A stretch of DNA of 64,000 nucleotides from Owenia fusiformis (taxonomy: Eukaryota > Annelida > Polychaeta > Sabellida > Oweniidae), in assembly GCA_903813345.2 (NCBI GenBank), contig CAIIXF020000010.1, positions 16,565,181 to 16,629,180 of the forward strand. The letters are read 5' to 3'. Below the pieces are notes generated by a model. The model did no database searches, was not told where the DNA came from, and saw only the letters and a program-made list of their open reading frames with translations. Of the stretch, positions 52,273-64,000 are shown in pieces (within the stretch, counting starts at the first letter, position 1; every line of letters starts with the position of its first letter). Both the position numbers and the translations under genes were made by a program.

Positions 52273-53790
52273 TTATTTTTTCAAAGGTCTCAATGAAGGG
52301 ACCTGCTTACGGTCCGGTTGTTGAGACCTTGAGGCTAAGGATTTATAGAGTTTGTTTGAGTCCTTTAACATACGCACGATACCTGGCCCTGGTATAGATG
52401 TCGCTGTAGTACCAGTGAAGATAATATTAGGGGAAGAACCCTGTAGTATTGCACGGTTTGTATTTGTACGGGTCATAGGAGACGCAAAGAATGTTGAACC
52501 AGAGTTCATGATTGGTGCTGGGGGTAGGGCCCCTACACTGTTGGGGGTTTTCCCACTTTTAGTCCGGGCTAATAAACATTGAATTTCAAAATTTTTCCTA
52601 CCAAGTTCTTTATACAGTTTGGCGTAGTCATCCTTAATTTTGGAACATTTGAAGTGGTCGTCTTTCAGTTTTGTGTATTTGGAGTTAAGTGTTTCGTACC
52701 AATCTTTCATTTGGGCCAGCTCACGTTGTGTATTTGACTTGGATTCAGATACCACTTTCAGTTTGAATAATCCGTCGGATATCTTAGCTTTATAGTCTTG
52801 AATGTCGTGGTTAAGGGCGCTGATTTTAGTTTCGTAATTTTTCCGAGATTGCTGGATGTCCTCATTGTTATTTTTTATATTTTTGTTTTCGTCTGTTAGT
52901 GTTTTGACCGTTTCTTCAGATTCAGCTAATTTATCCTGGGCGTCTTTCAAACGTTTTGTGAATAGATTAATTTGTCTGTTTTGGTCCACACTAAGCTTGT
53001 TCAATGTCTTGTTTTCCTCGACTTGTTCTCGCAAAGATTCGCCAAGCTTTGATTTGGAGTCGACCACCTTTTCATACTTGTACTGTATATTGCGAAGTCT
53101 TGTTTTTAATTGCTCTATTTCCGATATGTACTCGTCGCATAGTTCACATTTTTCCGTTTTGCGTTTGATTTTCTTTGGTAGTCTTTCTACAGTAACTGCG
53201 GGATCAAACATAATACTGACCCTTTGCGGGGTCTCAATCTCTCGCTTTATCAAACTCGGATTTACATTTCTGAAGTCATTTTCGGGCTTATGAAAGGTTG
53301 ATTCATTCTTGTCTGTTGTACCTTTCCTTTGTTCTTCTTTCTTGTCATTTTTAACTTTATTAGTCATTTGATTGTCACTTTTAACATGTCGTTCAGTGCC
53401 ATCGTTTTGTGAATCTCTTTGGTTCTTCGGACTTTTGTCCTCTCCGTGTTTATCGTGTGGTTTTGTCGCAGCATCTTCTTCGTCATCATCCTCCTCTTCT
53501 TCATCAGTGTCATGATTGTCATCGTGTATATTTGGTAGTTTAAGAAGGTGTTTCTTTTTAACCTTCCTACCAACAACTGCATTTTTATCCAGTTTATTGT
53601 TATTTAACTTCAAGATGGGGAGATTAGTGACATCTTTTGTAGAATCAATTTCTTTTGTCGGTTCATCTAATTTTTCACTCACCACAATCTCAGGTAATTT
53701 TAGGGATCCCTGCATTGCATTTAATTTGTAATCCTTAGAAATCTTCAATTTTCGGCCACATGATTCAGACGGCTTTGAATGTTTCAATAT
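52273..53790 (-). CDS. Unrecognised coiled-coil protein, single long exon
   Basis: An uninterrupted frame of about 505 codons ends with TAA at 52273-52275. It begins at a good acceptor (tttacacag before 53790, in phase 0) and has no ATG at its start; the first in-frame Met (MQGSLKLPEIVV) is at 53715. So either an upstream exon supplies the start, or the protein begins at 53715 with 480 residues. Order of parts: Lys-rich head; acidic run (DTDEEEEDDDEED); charged linker; a CELCDEY Cys pair; a coiled coil of about 200 residues (EIEQLKTRLRNIQYKYEKV onward); a Ser/Thr/Pro-rich tail (SVGALPPAPIMN, IPGPGIVRMLKDSNKLYKSL). I do not recognise the family; a cytoskeletal or centrosomal role would only be a guess from the coiled coil. 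The stop codon overlaps an AATAAA on the coding strand. Confidence 0.8.
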   Translation of the reverse strand: MLKHSKPSESCGRKLKISKDYKLNAMQGSLKLPEIVVSEKLDEPTKEIDSTKDVTNLPILKLNNNKLDKNAVVGRKVKKKHLLKLPNIHDDNHDTDEEEEDDDEEDAATKPHDKHGEDKSPKNQRDSQNDGTERHVKSDNQMTNKVKNDKKEEQRKGTTDKNESTFHKPENDFRNVNPSLIKREIETPQRVSIMFDPAVTVERLPKKIKRKTEKCELCDEYISEIEQLKTRLRNIQYKYEKVVDSKSKLGESLREQVEENKTLNKLSVDQNRQINLFTKRLKDAQDKLAESEETVKTLTDENKNIKNNNEDIQQSRKNYETKISALNHDIQDYKAKISDGLFKLKVVSESKSNTQRELAQMKDWYETLNSKYTKLKDDHFKCSKIKDDYAKLYKELGRKNFEIQCLLARTKSGKTPNSVGALPPAPIMNSGSTFFASPMTRTNTNRAILQGSSPNIIFTGTTATSIPGPGIVRMLKDSNKLYKSLASRSQQPDRKQVPSLRPLKK

Positions 53791-56366
53791 CTGTGTAAAT
53801 CAGTGTTATGTGACATTTAGATAGTAGATATATTATCATATCAAATTAAATATTTGTCGTCCAGTGTGTGATTGTTGCTTTAATGTCAAGTATCTTTATC
53901 TCCATTAGTCGCATCGATACTAGAGCTGGTTTGCGCTACTGGTGTCTGAGGTCAACATCCCGAATGTTGTTGAAGGTCTCATTTTAATTGCTTTAGTCTG
54001 AAACAAAAGAACACAATATTAGAATTGATTTTTGATTATCATTGTTTGTCTTACATTGGCAACATTTAAGTTCGATGCGGATTGTTTGAACCCAGATCTA
54101 CACGTTATTCATTGTTTTGGCAAAATGTACATTTTGAATTACCTCTCCTAACTGCCGATCTTGTTCATTTGATTTAGTTCATCATTTCCCTTCATTAAAA
54201 TTAATCGCACGAGTCTTTTCCGAGTTCTAAAGTTCACGTGTCATATTTTTATGATGTGTTTCCAATCGATCGGACTTGAAATCCTAAAAATAGCCTCTAT
54301 TTGGTGTTTCATGGCGACTTTCACCCGAATATTACTATAGACCAAGGTACTTAGTCTCCAATTGGTTAAGATTGAGTTTCACTGATTCAATAAATAAGTT
54401 CATACATATTTGTATTGAAGTCTGAGGATTGAGGTTTAGCTGTCAGTTTTATCCCGATTTGTCTGCATAACTGAATTAATGAATTCTATACCATTATAGT
54501 GCAAAGTCACGATATAGATTAGGACACTCATGTCTATAATCTGATTAAAGAAATACAAAGGGAAACATTTACACACATTATAGTATTATGTATTAGCCTG
54601 GTAGCCTAACCCTTTCTCTTTGCTTTGACTTTGTGTAGCTGAATATTCAGTAATACATATACACGTAATAATAACACCCTTTCTGATATGCTGATTTTGC
54701 TTCTGAGAGAGCTTTACGTATCTCCACATTTCAAACCATGAGTGCTAGATTGGTCAATTATAATCCATAAAAATGGAGACCAGTGTAATTTAAATTAAGA
54801 CTTGCTTCAACCCCTTTTGAGGTGAAGTAAAGTGTTATAGAAGAGGCTATGGAAGCTTACGGTAAATTCTAAATGAACCTTTGTATGCGGAATACCCTTT
54901 GCGTTAGTTTGACTTCATTTCTTAAAAGAGAGCTTCCTAATAATTAGACTCTGAGTGCAGGATATATCAGTATATGTATAACAATATATATCAAATGTAT
55001 TACGCATTAGTACTCTCTGCGATGGACTTTTAATACTTCGAGAGTAAGAGGTCTCACAGCTATGATCAAGTAACATAATATATCACCTCAAGAATTTCCA
55101 ATCACCTTTGTACATATTACGCCATTTATTCAAGCCCAAAATTCAAACATTTCGTCTATATTTATATCGATATCATTTATTTCTTATTGGCAAATGGTTT
55201 CTGTGAGTTTGTTAGACGTCAACTTTTCCCGTATAAGCTGCAATGATTAAGGAAATCGTAGACGTATTTTTATTGACTTTACATTAATGATAACGTAACT
55301 GAACAAGAACGGACAAAGGGCAATACAATATTGTAAATACTAGACCAATACAAATACCGGAAGAGTGTCAAAACGACATCACCTTTTTCTGTAAAATTAA
55401 GCCACTGGCAATGATATTAAGAGGGAATTATAAAGATACTATTTCTAATATCTTTCAAAACGCAATGTCCCTTTGACTCCAAAATTCGACGCCGACACGA
55501 CGCCAGGATATGATGCCGTTTCTCGACACTGAATCATCATCAACACGACGTCGAAATAACTATTCAAGAATGCAGGTGTAAAAAGATGGTTAACAAAATT
55601 TTTCCCAGAACTGAGGTCCAGTATTGTATCATTTTGTCACATTGTTTTTACCATAATTTCATTTATACAGTTTTCCCTTTGAATGGATAACCTCGAAAGT
55701 TGTTACCTTTGTGGCATCGTGAGATATCACAGCCTTCTCTCAGTGTCCTTCTAGAATTCTTGTGCATAGCAGAGATGGTCTGAGTATCAGAATGCCTTTG
55801 TGGTACAATCTTTAGAATGTGCAATGTTTACACAATTACAATTGCGTATTTCGTTTGTAAATTAGAATGAACAATGCAAGTAAATAAAGTAGAAAGGCTC
55901 AATGAAGCCGGCCTTCGCATTGGCCTCTTCGATTCCGGAATTAGGTTCCGGTCTTTTCATACATGATCTGAATCGGATCTCGCCTTTGCACTCAGCCCGT
56001 GGACCCATTTGTTCAAGATATATCAGGGATTGGGCAAGAGTAGTCACGTGACGTTATGGAATATAGGTCGCTGGACATGATAAACCCAGCAGTAAATCTA
56101 AACCCAATGTACATATTTACCCATAAGAAAAAAGCTATAGAGGTTCCAGGGGCATTCAAGTCGCCATCTATGATTTTAAAATCCTTGATATCGTGAAAAC
56201 AGGATATTTTGAAGCATTATTAAAATCGCTCAGATTTCCCAAGTAGCAATAAAGCAAACCACGATATCTCAAAGGTATTTACATGTTTAAAATGTATATT
56301 GATAGGCGCGTGGGATCGATTGAAAAATTGTAGGATTATTGAATATATTTGTTTTGATAATTATTT

Positions 56367-56483
56367 CACCACCACAAGTGGAAATATATTGTTTTAGTCT
56401 TTTTTTGTGGCGGCGTTCGGTGCCTGACATTCGGTGTCTGTAACAAATGGCAGGTAGTTACATTTTGCATATAAGTGCCTTGT
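56367..56483 (+). repeat. Dispersed short repeat copy
   Basis: 'caccaccacaagtggaaata' opens the copy, the middle has 'gcggcgttcggtgcc', and it closes 'ggtagttacattttgcatat'. Same family as 7533. Confidence 0.7.
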
Positions 56484-57229
56484 TATATTTTATTTTGCTT
56501 TATATTGTTAAATAATATTGATTTTGCTATAAATAAATATTATAATAGCAAACCTGATTGAGTCGTAGGTAACATTTCGATTTATATTGGTTTGCGATAA
56601 AGATTTATGAAAGTAATTTAATTGGGGGTAAGGGGCAACTGATTTTGACTGGCTCGCATGGGGCTAAATCGATTGAAAAAACATTTGACAGAATAAGTAA
56701 AACCATGGGCTCTACCAAAAGTGTTTTGTATAATTTGCTGTATTACTAACATTTGATATTACCCCAGAATCCAGAATTCATTACATTTCATCATTAATCG
56801 ATATATTGAAATCAATTTGATGTTCTCTTCGGTAAGGTCTATGCTAGCTACAAGCCATTGAGACCCCCACTACTCAACAAGTTTGGGAAGGTGTGTAGTC
56901 CAGTAGGGGAGGGGGCAGGGGGGGGAGGGGTTCACGGGGACTAGATAAAGTCGCCACTTGATACCACGGAGATCCCAACATACAAATGCATTTCAATTCT
57001 AAGACAAATTCCACAATATCATGCAACTACTTACGGGGACCATTTTGTGACTCAAAACTTTCCAGTCGAATTAAAAAAACGCGAGGCCTATCTGATTTTT
57101 AGTCCCATCACTGGTTGCAAGCCATCAACCATAACGAGCACAGAAATAACATTTTAAGCCTTATTTCAACTTATTTCAACTTTATGACTTGCGTCGAATC
57201 TCTCAAACTCTCTTGATGATTTATCATAT

Positions 57230-58101
57230 GCAACCCAAAGTTATCGCTATATCTTGAAAAATACTGGTTCAATTATGTTCATATTTTCAGGGAATAAAGA
57301 AGAGACTGTGTATGTATAGCTCCTGTAAATGGTTAGTTGTAAAACATGATGCCTTGGACACCTGTTCAAAAGACAGTTGTACTAGGAAAATACGAAAAAT
57401 GCAGTCAGGGGTGACTGCAACCTAAAAAAAAACAAACTTTCTAACCATAGTGTTTTGGCTCTTCAAATTCGGCACAAATCATCTTCATTCACTGTATGAT
57501 AAATCTGTAGAGTGAAATCAAAATCACTTCAGGGACTTTACAGTCATGGTTGAAATGCTTTCAAATCGCAGTCAAACGCCCTGGTTCAGGGAGACTTAAG
57601 AAGGCATTTTGACCATGACTGTAAAGTCCCTGGAGTGATTTTGATGAAACTCCACAAATTCACCACACATTGAATGAGGATAATTTGTGCCAAATCTGAA
57701 GTGCCAAAACACCATGGTTAGAAAGTTATTTGGTTTTATTGCTGTGGCTGTCACCTCTGACTGCGTTTTCATGTTTTCCGAGAACAACTGTCATTTGAGC
57801 AGGTGTCAAAGGCATCAGGTTTTACAATTTACTGAAAACAGGAGCTAAACATACACAGTCTTCTTTCTTTTCCTGAAAAATGAACATAATTGAATTAGTA
57901 TTTTCCAAGATATAGTGATTTTCCATTCGCGTTTTTCGTATTTTGCTAGTACAACTGTCTTTTGAGCAAGTGTCCAAGACATCATGTTTTACAACTAACT
58001 AACAACAGGGGCTATGCATACATAGTCTCTTCTTTCTTTCCTGAAAATATGAACATAATTGGATGAGTATTTTCCAAGATATAGCGATTTCCTTGGGTTG
58101 C
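57230..58101. repeat. Large palindrome with a third, directly repeated arm
   Basis: The left arm (about 57230-57570) and right arm (about 57580-57925) are inverted copies. They share, in opposite orientation, 'gactttacagtcatgg', 'accatagtgttttggc' and 'ttatgttcatattttcaggg'-like words. A third partial arm (57926-58101) directly repeats the end of the right arm and finishes 'ttgggttgc', which is inverse to the left end 'gcaacccaa'. No coding sequence. Probably a foldback-type mobile element with an arm duplicated. Confidence 0.75.
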
Positions 58102-61100
58102 GTTTTTTTTAACACCCTGCTTGTATTAGTCTTGCATCAAGACTGTGGACCCCTTATCTACTACACCAACACAAGTAACTAGACTACGTATAGATTCTAT
58201 AATTAAATAAATGTATGATAGTTGTTTTACAAACATTCTTTCACTCACTTATAGTGTCAATTCTTCAACCGCATATTATTGTGATATATGGCGTCTTTGA
58301 TCCTTTCCCGAAACCAAGCAGTATATCTCCTCCGATCATCAGTTTGATTTACTTTTAACTCGAAATCCTATGTTGCATTTTGTTAGGTTATAAAACTAGA
58401 TGAAATGCTATATACCAATTGACATGATTAAGTACTTATTCTGTTTTTATTGTGGTCTGATGAATGAATGATCTTGAGGTTTATTCGATGACTTCACTCG
58501 TCGCTATGTTACCTCTTTCTAAGACGTCTTTTCAAATGTGTTTACCAATCAAACAATGAATTCTAAAAATGACGTTTTCTATGTTTGATAAATGTCATAT
58601 CTTAAAAAGAACTTTTGAAGTGGATGTTATTCGATTATACGAAAGTTTATTTTGCTTTCTGTGACGAGGGGTTCGAATTACCAAAAGAAGTTTGAATGCA
58701 ATTCATTAAATGAATACTCGACAATGTCCTGGAACATGATAAACTATAAAAGGACTTTGAACAAAAAATAAACGCAGTTAAAAATAGCCTTGCTTATGTG
58801 AACTTTAGAAAGAGTATTTGTTGGTGGTTACTTTATTTGTTACCTTTGATAACATATATTCTGAAGAATTAGTTCTCTGAGTACATTTAGTCCAATTGCA
58901 TGTTATGTTGACATCGACCCAAGTCGGAAAAGCTATTGTTGCCCTTAAAGCTATTATTAAAGACCCCGTGTAACGTTAGAAATAGTTTAATCATTCAAAT
59001 ATTACTTTTAATGACTTGAAAACCATTTGAGAGATATTTAGAAAAATATGACTAGTGGAAAAAATTGTTCATCTTACAATTTTCAAATATTTTTATTTCC
59101 CTCTATATATTTTAGAATCAAAAGTTAAGATTTTTAGATCATCATTACTAATTAATAATGTATGTCCGTAACAACTAAAATTGAATTTGAAATAAATTCA
59201 CAATTTTTGAACAAAAAGTCCTTCAAAATCAACTTTTTCACCTAGCACATAACATTGGGAGGGAAATAATATGAGTCAAACTGGTTTAAACTTTACATGG
59301 AACCTTTAAAGGATTACGTGTTAACCCAATAAAAATATTTATCTAATAGACATTGCTACGTAATTAAAAATTGTAATTACCACAAGTACTTTCACACTTT
59401 TTAGAAACGGGAGTCTAACCTTATTGTCTTTGGTTTATTCCAAAATGTTTATTCAAAAATGTCAGTCAAAATACGTTTAGACCCCCCGCCCTCTACCATA
59501 TTTTCTGACGCCCATTCGCGTTACATGTGCTACATGTTAATTCTAGCAATCGCTTGAAAATAGCAGAAAGTGTAATTTTCATCATATTTGAGACCGATTT
59601 TCTACCACAGGCACTTCAGCGTTTGAAAATAAACTGTTTCAAACCTGACATCTATAATCAATTGCAGACGTTATAATTTGCAGATTGAGACATAAAAATC
59701 TGCAAATAAAAACCCAAAATCAAAATTCAGGTAGAGAGGACACGTGGGTTAAACCTGAGCAGCACATACACCCAAATTTCCAGATATTGTAAGTTATTTA
59801 ATTTGGAGACATATCATACGAATCTTAGTAAACGTGTGAAAGAAATTAAAATATGGGTACTGTACTTTTCCGTTGGCTATCAAAAAAAACTCTTAAGCAA
59901 GAAATGCCCGTTACATTAACAATGCAACAATGACACAGTAGAAGTTTTTCCTAAAACCAAAAAGCAATGAGACATATGGAATGAAAAAATACTAATTTGT
60001 TAGAACACCCAGTCTTCCGGAAAACAATGATTCGTTTTAATAATCTTTTAAAATGTATGGTCTGAAAATATCGGCATGTTTGTGGATCCCGGTGGAATTC
60101 AAAAACCACTCTGGGGACTTGAAAGAGACACTCGAATCAAAATAGAAAACTTCATCGCCATTCAGGCGAATAATTTAGCAATACACAGAAGTTTAAGTCA
60201 CCATATGTCGGGTCTCCTTTAAACAATGGCCGAAGCAGGATTAAAGATGTTCCAATGAGATACCACAAGGCAAATTGACAGATTAGGAAGTCGTCAATAC
60301 AAACTAGACTATATTAATGTAGAATCTGTCATATAGATGATTTCAATATCTGTTCTGTGCAATCTCGACAGCGATGGAAAATTTAAAATGTAGAAACGAT
60401 AACGAAGTAGAAAAAACTGTTCTTTTACCTGAACATTAATAATAGTGCATTATGGTATGAGTCAGTGTACCTTTTGCATTCGTGTTTTTAACTAGACTGT
60501 GCGCGGGGTAGTATTCATGAGTGCCAGTATGAACCAATGAAATTCTTAAATTGAAACAGTCTTTGAAATTTTGCCTTTTATGGTTCTAGCTTTGAAGTAA
60601 CTATTTATGTTTTCAAGAAAAAAGTAAACAGTAGATCTAATATTCATTTTAATCAACCAGATACCGAACCATTCCGAGCCGTTGTGGTATCTACACCCCC
60701 AACAAAAGTATGGCAATATTCAACTCCTACATAATGGTCCATGTGTTGTTTAACGGGGAGTGGGGTGTCATGCATTTTGAGGGAAGTGTATTGTCAGGCT
60801 ATACGTCAGATGAAAGCATGACTCCCAATCATGATTATCATCATTAATTCTCTAAGCACTTTTGTTTTGACAGTCATGGCAATTACAATATTTTCCCGGT
60901 GATTTAGTTACATTTACTAGATACCTGTATGTGATATACGAGCGGTGCAATTAGCGATATTTTGTAATGAAAGGTATAAAATAACCTGTGACTTCTCAGG
61001 TAGCCGAGTATGTTATCAAGCCTGCTATTGTTATTAGTTAACTACTCTTGTAGAGTTAGCCTGTCATTTCTGTCGTCTATTTGTTTGACAATAAAGACTC

Positions 61101-62102
61101 ATATGCGCGCGCCTTGCCTTGGAAGTTGTTGCTCGTTATGACTATCGTCTCTCATAGATAGCTACGACTACGCAAACCACTGATCGCAGCCTGCTTCCCC
61201 AGGTTCTTTCAAGTATTGCTACTAGTTATAAATAGAAAGAGATGTGATGAGTATCAAAATGAGTATGATACTCTGATTAGAACCGTGATACCATTGCCAG
61301 AGAACGCCACTTAGCAACTCGGAATGTGTGACAATAATACATAAAATGAATGTAGATATAATTGCCATTATGGGTCGCTAAATGCGAATAGAATTCGAAT
61401 AGATACGAGATAGCTAGAGCTACTCTAACTACTGTCACCTGAGAGAAATCAGTTAGTTCTATTGTTGGTTACCCACTAGATGATATTATTGTGTAATATC
61501 AGCAATAGAACATCAGTTATCATCATCACTAATAGGATTCATAAGTAGCTCTTAACACACTGCCTCAAATGGTACCGTGGAAATTATTAATAATTACGAA
61601 AATCCACGTGCTTTATACTCGTTTAGATATCTTTATTACCTATTATTTATCAAAGGATCGCAGGATTTTTTGATATAATCATAGAATGGCGTATTGAAAC
61701 TATGTATACACGTTACTATATACCATACCCATAACAATTCAAAATATATTTTTTGCGAATCAAGGTCAATCGCATTTAATAACTTTGAATAGGCAAGCTC
61801 TCTTCATTGAAGTCTCTAATGATTGAAATAAATATTGTTCAAAATTGAGATAAATAATATGCCATCTTGAAGATGTAATAAATATTAGTATTGCACCCTT
61901 TGAATTTGAGCAGATGTTTTGCCATTTTATGGCTAATCTTCCAATGTCAAAATAATACATCAATGACTTTTTCATTATTTTGAATGAATGCATGATTGGC
62001 AAGTCCACTTGAGCCATGCTTAGGCAAGATAAAAACCATCATTTGGTTACTGGACATCAATTACAATTTTACTCTCACAAGACATGTGACTGTAAGACTC
62101 TT

Positions 62103-62474
62103 TCAATTCAAGTCAAGTACATGATTCAAGTAAGATATGTAACATATTGCAAGTCTGAGTATTTCAATTTTTGATAACTTTTTATCGGGTGGCAGAGTCG
62201 GCAAAAGTTTTCTTAGTTCTGCAAAAGCGACATTAAATGCCTCCACCCGTATTCTTTCCCGAGTCGCATGCGCCGTTCGGTATTTTTGTGTAGCCCTGCG
62301 TCTCCTTCGTCTTTCTTCACGTGACAAATTTTCCTGATTTGATTGGTTGTTTCTTCGACGTCCAGATGTGGTCGAGTTTTGTGTTTGTGAAAGTTCCATG
62401 TTTTGAGTTAGACCATCCTCAGGAGTGTTGGTGACGTTTGACATATCTATCATGTTGCTTAATTCTGTGTGCAT
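62103..62474 (-). CDS. NHLH: NHLH/HEN neuronal basic helix-loop-helix factor
   Basis: NHLH1/2 (HEN, nescient helix-loop-helix) are nuclear bHLH regulators of developing neurons that dimerise and bind E-boxes. The 123-residue frame starts at a true ATG (62472-62474) and ends at 62103. The first roughly 45 residues are variable. From [20 protein letters not shown] to [11 protein letters not shown] the basic region, both helices and the loop ([12 protein letters not shown]) are almost identical to vertebrate NHLH1/2, and the domain ends the protein as in that family. Vertebrate proteins are about 133-135 residues. On the minus strand, 'ctactttaatttcag' ends at 62566, so the coding exon probably starts at 62565 with a 5'-UTR intron before it. 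NHLH1 versus NHLH2 cannot be separated for an invertebrate. Confidence 0.95.
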   Translation of the reverse strand: MHTELSNMIDMSNVTNTPEDGLTQNMELSQTQNSTTSGRRRNNQSNQENLSREERRRRRRATQKYRTAHATRERIRVEAFNVAFAELRKLLPTLPPDKKLSKIEILRLAICYISYLNHVLDLN

Positions 62475-62565
62475 CGTTTATGAATGGTTCGATAGATGTC
62501 GCACTTAGTCACTTCCGTTTTGCTTGGTTGCTTCCCAACGGTCTACTGAAGTTTATTTGTTATAT

Positions 62566-64000
62566 CTGAAATTAAAGTAGAACAGAATAATCACTATTAG
62601 CAATAATCTAAGTTATTTCAATATCGCTAATTAAGATTTATATTATACGCATCTCAGTTTGTAATCCCAAAGGTGCCATTCCGGTGAATTTGTATTGGCG
62701 CATGTACCTCAGCAAGACTGATATCTGATCATGGATTGTATCCACGTATACAGGATCATTACACGACCTAATAAAGATCATTCACTGATCATATTAGCTT
62801 ATTTTATCCCCAGCTCTTGTAAATATTGTCGGCTCGAGACGGAAACCTAATCAAGTATAATTCAATTTATTGACAAAATTGTCTGATAAAGCAAATTCCA
62901 ATAGAAAAACTAACGAGGTAAATAGCAAAGAAATTAAATGAATAATTTGATGGATTATTGTAGATAAGTATCCTCTAGGCATGTTACAACCAGATGAGGT
63001 TCCGTGGGTTTTATTGTCCCTATACACCGATATAGAAAGATAATAAAATGAAGTTAACGTCGATCGTTCCCGAGCAATCCAACAATAAGACCCTCGAAGA
63101 TCTGGACAGAGAGAGTCATCAAACACTGGCCTTCATACCATTCTGAACTGAGATTCTGAAAGTCGTGTAACAAACCCTACAAAACTTCACATACACTTTT
63201 CACTCTTATCAATTTATAGTCAATGATGTTCGGTGCCCTGGGTACCGAAGAAGGATTTTCACATGTGTTTATGTTAAATCTTGTCATTTGCAAATATGTG
63301 ATAATGTCATGATAGACTATTATCCATTTTAACTTGTATTGGGTTTGTAAATTCTGGTTCATTCTCCAAACGTCACCACACGCACATTTTTTATAAAATA
63401 AATAAGATACAAAATGTGGAATGTCGTGGAAAATAGAATGTTGGGTCAAATATATGAACCAAATTAAAAATATGAAATATAAATGTCAACATATATAGGC
63501 TTAAGAATTTGAAATATTGCCCTGGCAACCTTGCCGCATTTTCTCACTTAAATATCAAATAATCATATTAAGTATTGAAAATAAGAAACTGAGACCAAGA
63601 GCTAGTCTGAAACACATGTGCTTTCCGTAATGTGTACGGGTGACTTAAAAAGCTTTATAAGAGAACTACAAACACGTACACCTGCTCCTTGGAAAAAGCC
63701 TTTCGGGGAGATATTGAAACGAAAGAATAAAGTGGCTCATCGTACGAGGCTAATTGCTAAAATCGCTTTTTAAGATTTTTATTGGCTGATTACTTTTTGA
63801 GATCTATGTAAACTGAAATAAATGAATGTCCAAAAACAAATTCGGATTTCTTTTCAAATGTTGCCCATGACTCTTTTAGACTGCTGCGCTGAAATCATTG
63901 CTACGTTGTACCCCGAAATCATCGCAACGATGGTATCGTCATACCTAGACCACCAGTAATACAAATTCTATAAACATATAATTCCATTTTTCTAAATTGT
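62566..64000 (-). other. NHLH 5' flank, presumed 5' intron and promoter
   Basis: No exon was recognised. If the acceptor at 62566 is used, the NHLH promoter and non-coding exon lie in or beyond this stretch. Short open frames here (62851-63126, 63177-63449) show no recognisable protein features. Confidence 0.45.

Larger units (their letters stand above)
53793..62102. other. 8.3-kb non-coding stretch between coiled-coil gene and NHLH
   Basis: On the minus strand a strong acceptor (cttttgtttcag, about 54001-54012) suggests a 5'-UTR exon of the coiled-coil gene near 53890-54000, though an in-frame start could not be joined with confidence. A dispersed-repeat copy (56367-56483) and a large palindrome (57230-58101) follow. 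A tata-like word 'gtataaaata' lies at about 60973. Apart from these I see nothing coding; the stretch next to a developmental regulator is a candidate for enhancers. Confidence 0.5.

Noticed and set aside
53890-54001. ATG-containing piece upstream of the coiled-coil exon as its first coding exon
   Set aside because: The acceptor is good, but the readable ATG frame cannot be joined to the phase-0 start at 53790 with a plausible donor without a stop.
58660-58690. 'ggggttcgaattacc' as a tRNA T-arm
   Set aside because: No A box, anticodon arm or acceptor stem could be paired around it.
62851-63449. Two 90-codon antisense frames upstream of NHLH
   Set aside because: They show no conserved motif, splice support or composition typical of coding sequence.

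Overview
This 64 kb window is AT-rich animal nuclear DNA. Genes are sparse and intron-split, with gt/ag junctions whose phases agree. There are no operons and no bacterial, organellar or LTR-type features. The frequent tacatgta-type words, the gtcc-array repeat with its 'taactcgaaaagtagtg' body, and the protein divergence point to a marine invertebrate, most likely a lophotrochozoan such as a mollusc. That placement is an inference.

Six protein-coding genes can be read. (1) 6611-17900, + strand: ELL, the RNA polymerase II elongation factor. Ten exons are present and the 5' exon(s) lie upstream of the window. (2) 25935-31393, - strand: a complete ten-exon glycoside hydrolase family 1 beta-glucosidase of 495 residues. 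(3) 36438-40174, + strand: a five-exon, 170-residue protein with a Lys/His head, a poly-Ser tract and a Pro/Gly/Tyr-rich tail. (4) 43633-49962, + strand: SRFBP1 (BUD22 family), seven exons and 510 residues. (5) 52273-53790, - strand: an unrecognised coiled-coil protein in one long exon. (6) 62103-62474, - strand: NHLH (HEN) neuronal bHLH factor, flanked by more than 8 kb of non-coding DNA. The genes have no shared pathway. ELL (transcription elongation), SRFBP1 (ribosome biogenesis / SRF binding) and NHLH (neuronal transcription) are neighbours by position only.

The rest is intron and intergenic DNA packed with repeats: a 5'-truncated CR1/L2-like LINE split by a clean hAT-type MITE; a 781-bp foldback element with a perfect 10-bp target duplication; mariner, pogo and other short inverted-repeat elements; and tandem arrays with units from about 10 bp to about 135 bp.

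The most unusual feature is in ELL. Several exon-intron borders have been copied in tandem together with their splice sites: a 39-bp unit x2, a 70-bp unit x8, a 117-bp unit x6, and a weaker shadow acceptor. One intron carries amplified donor sites at its start and amplified acceptor sites at its end.
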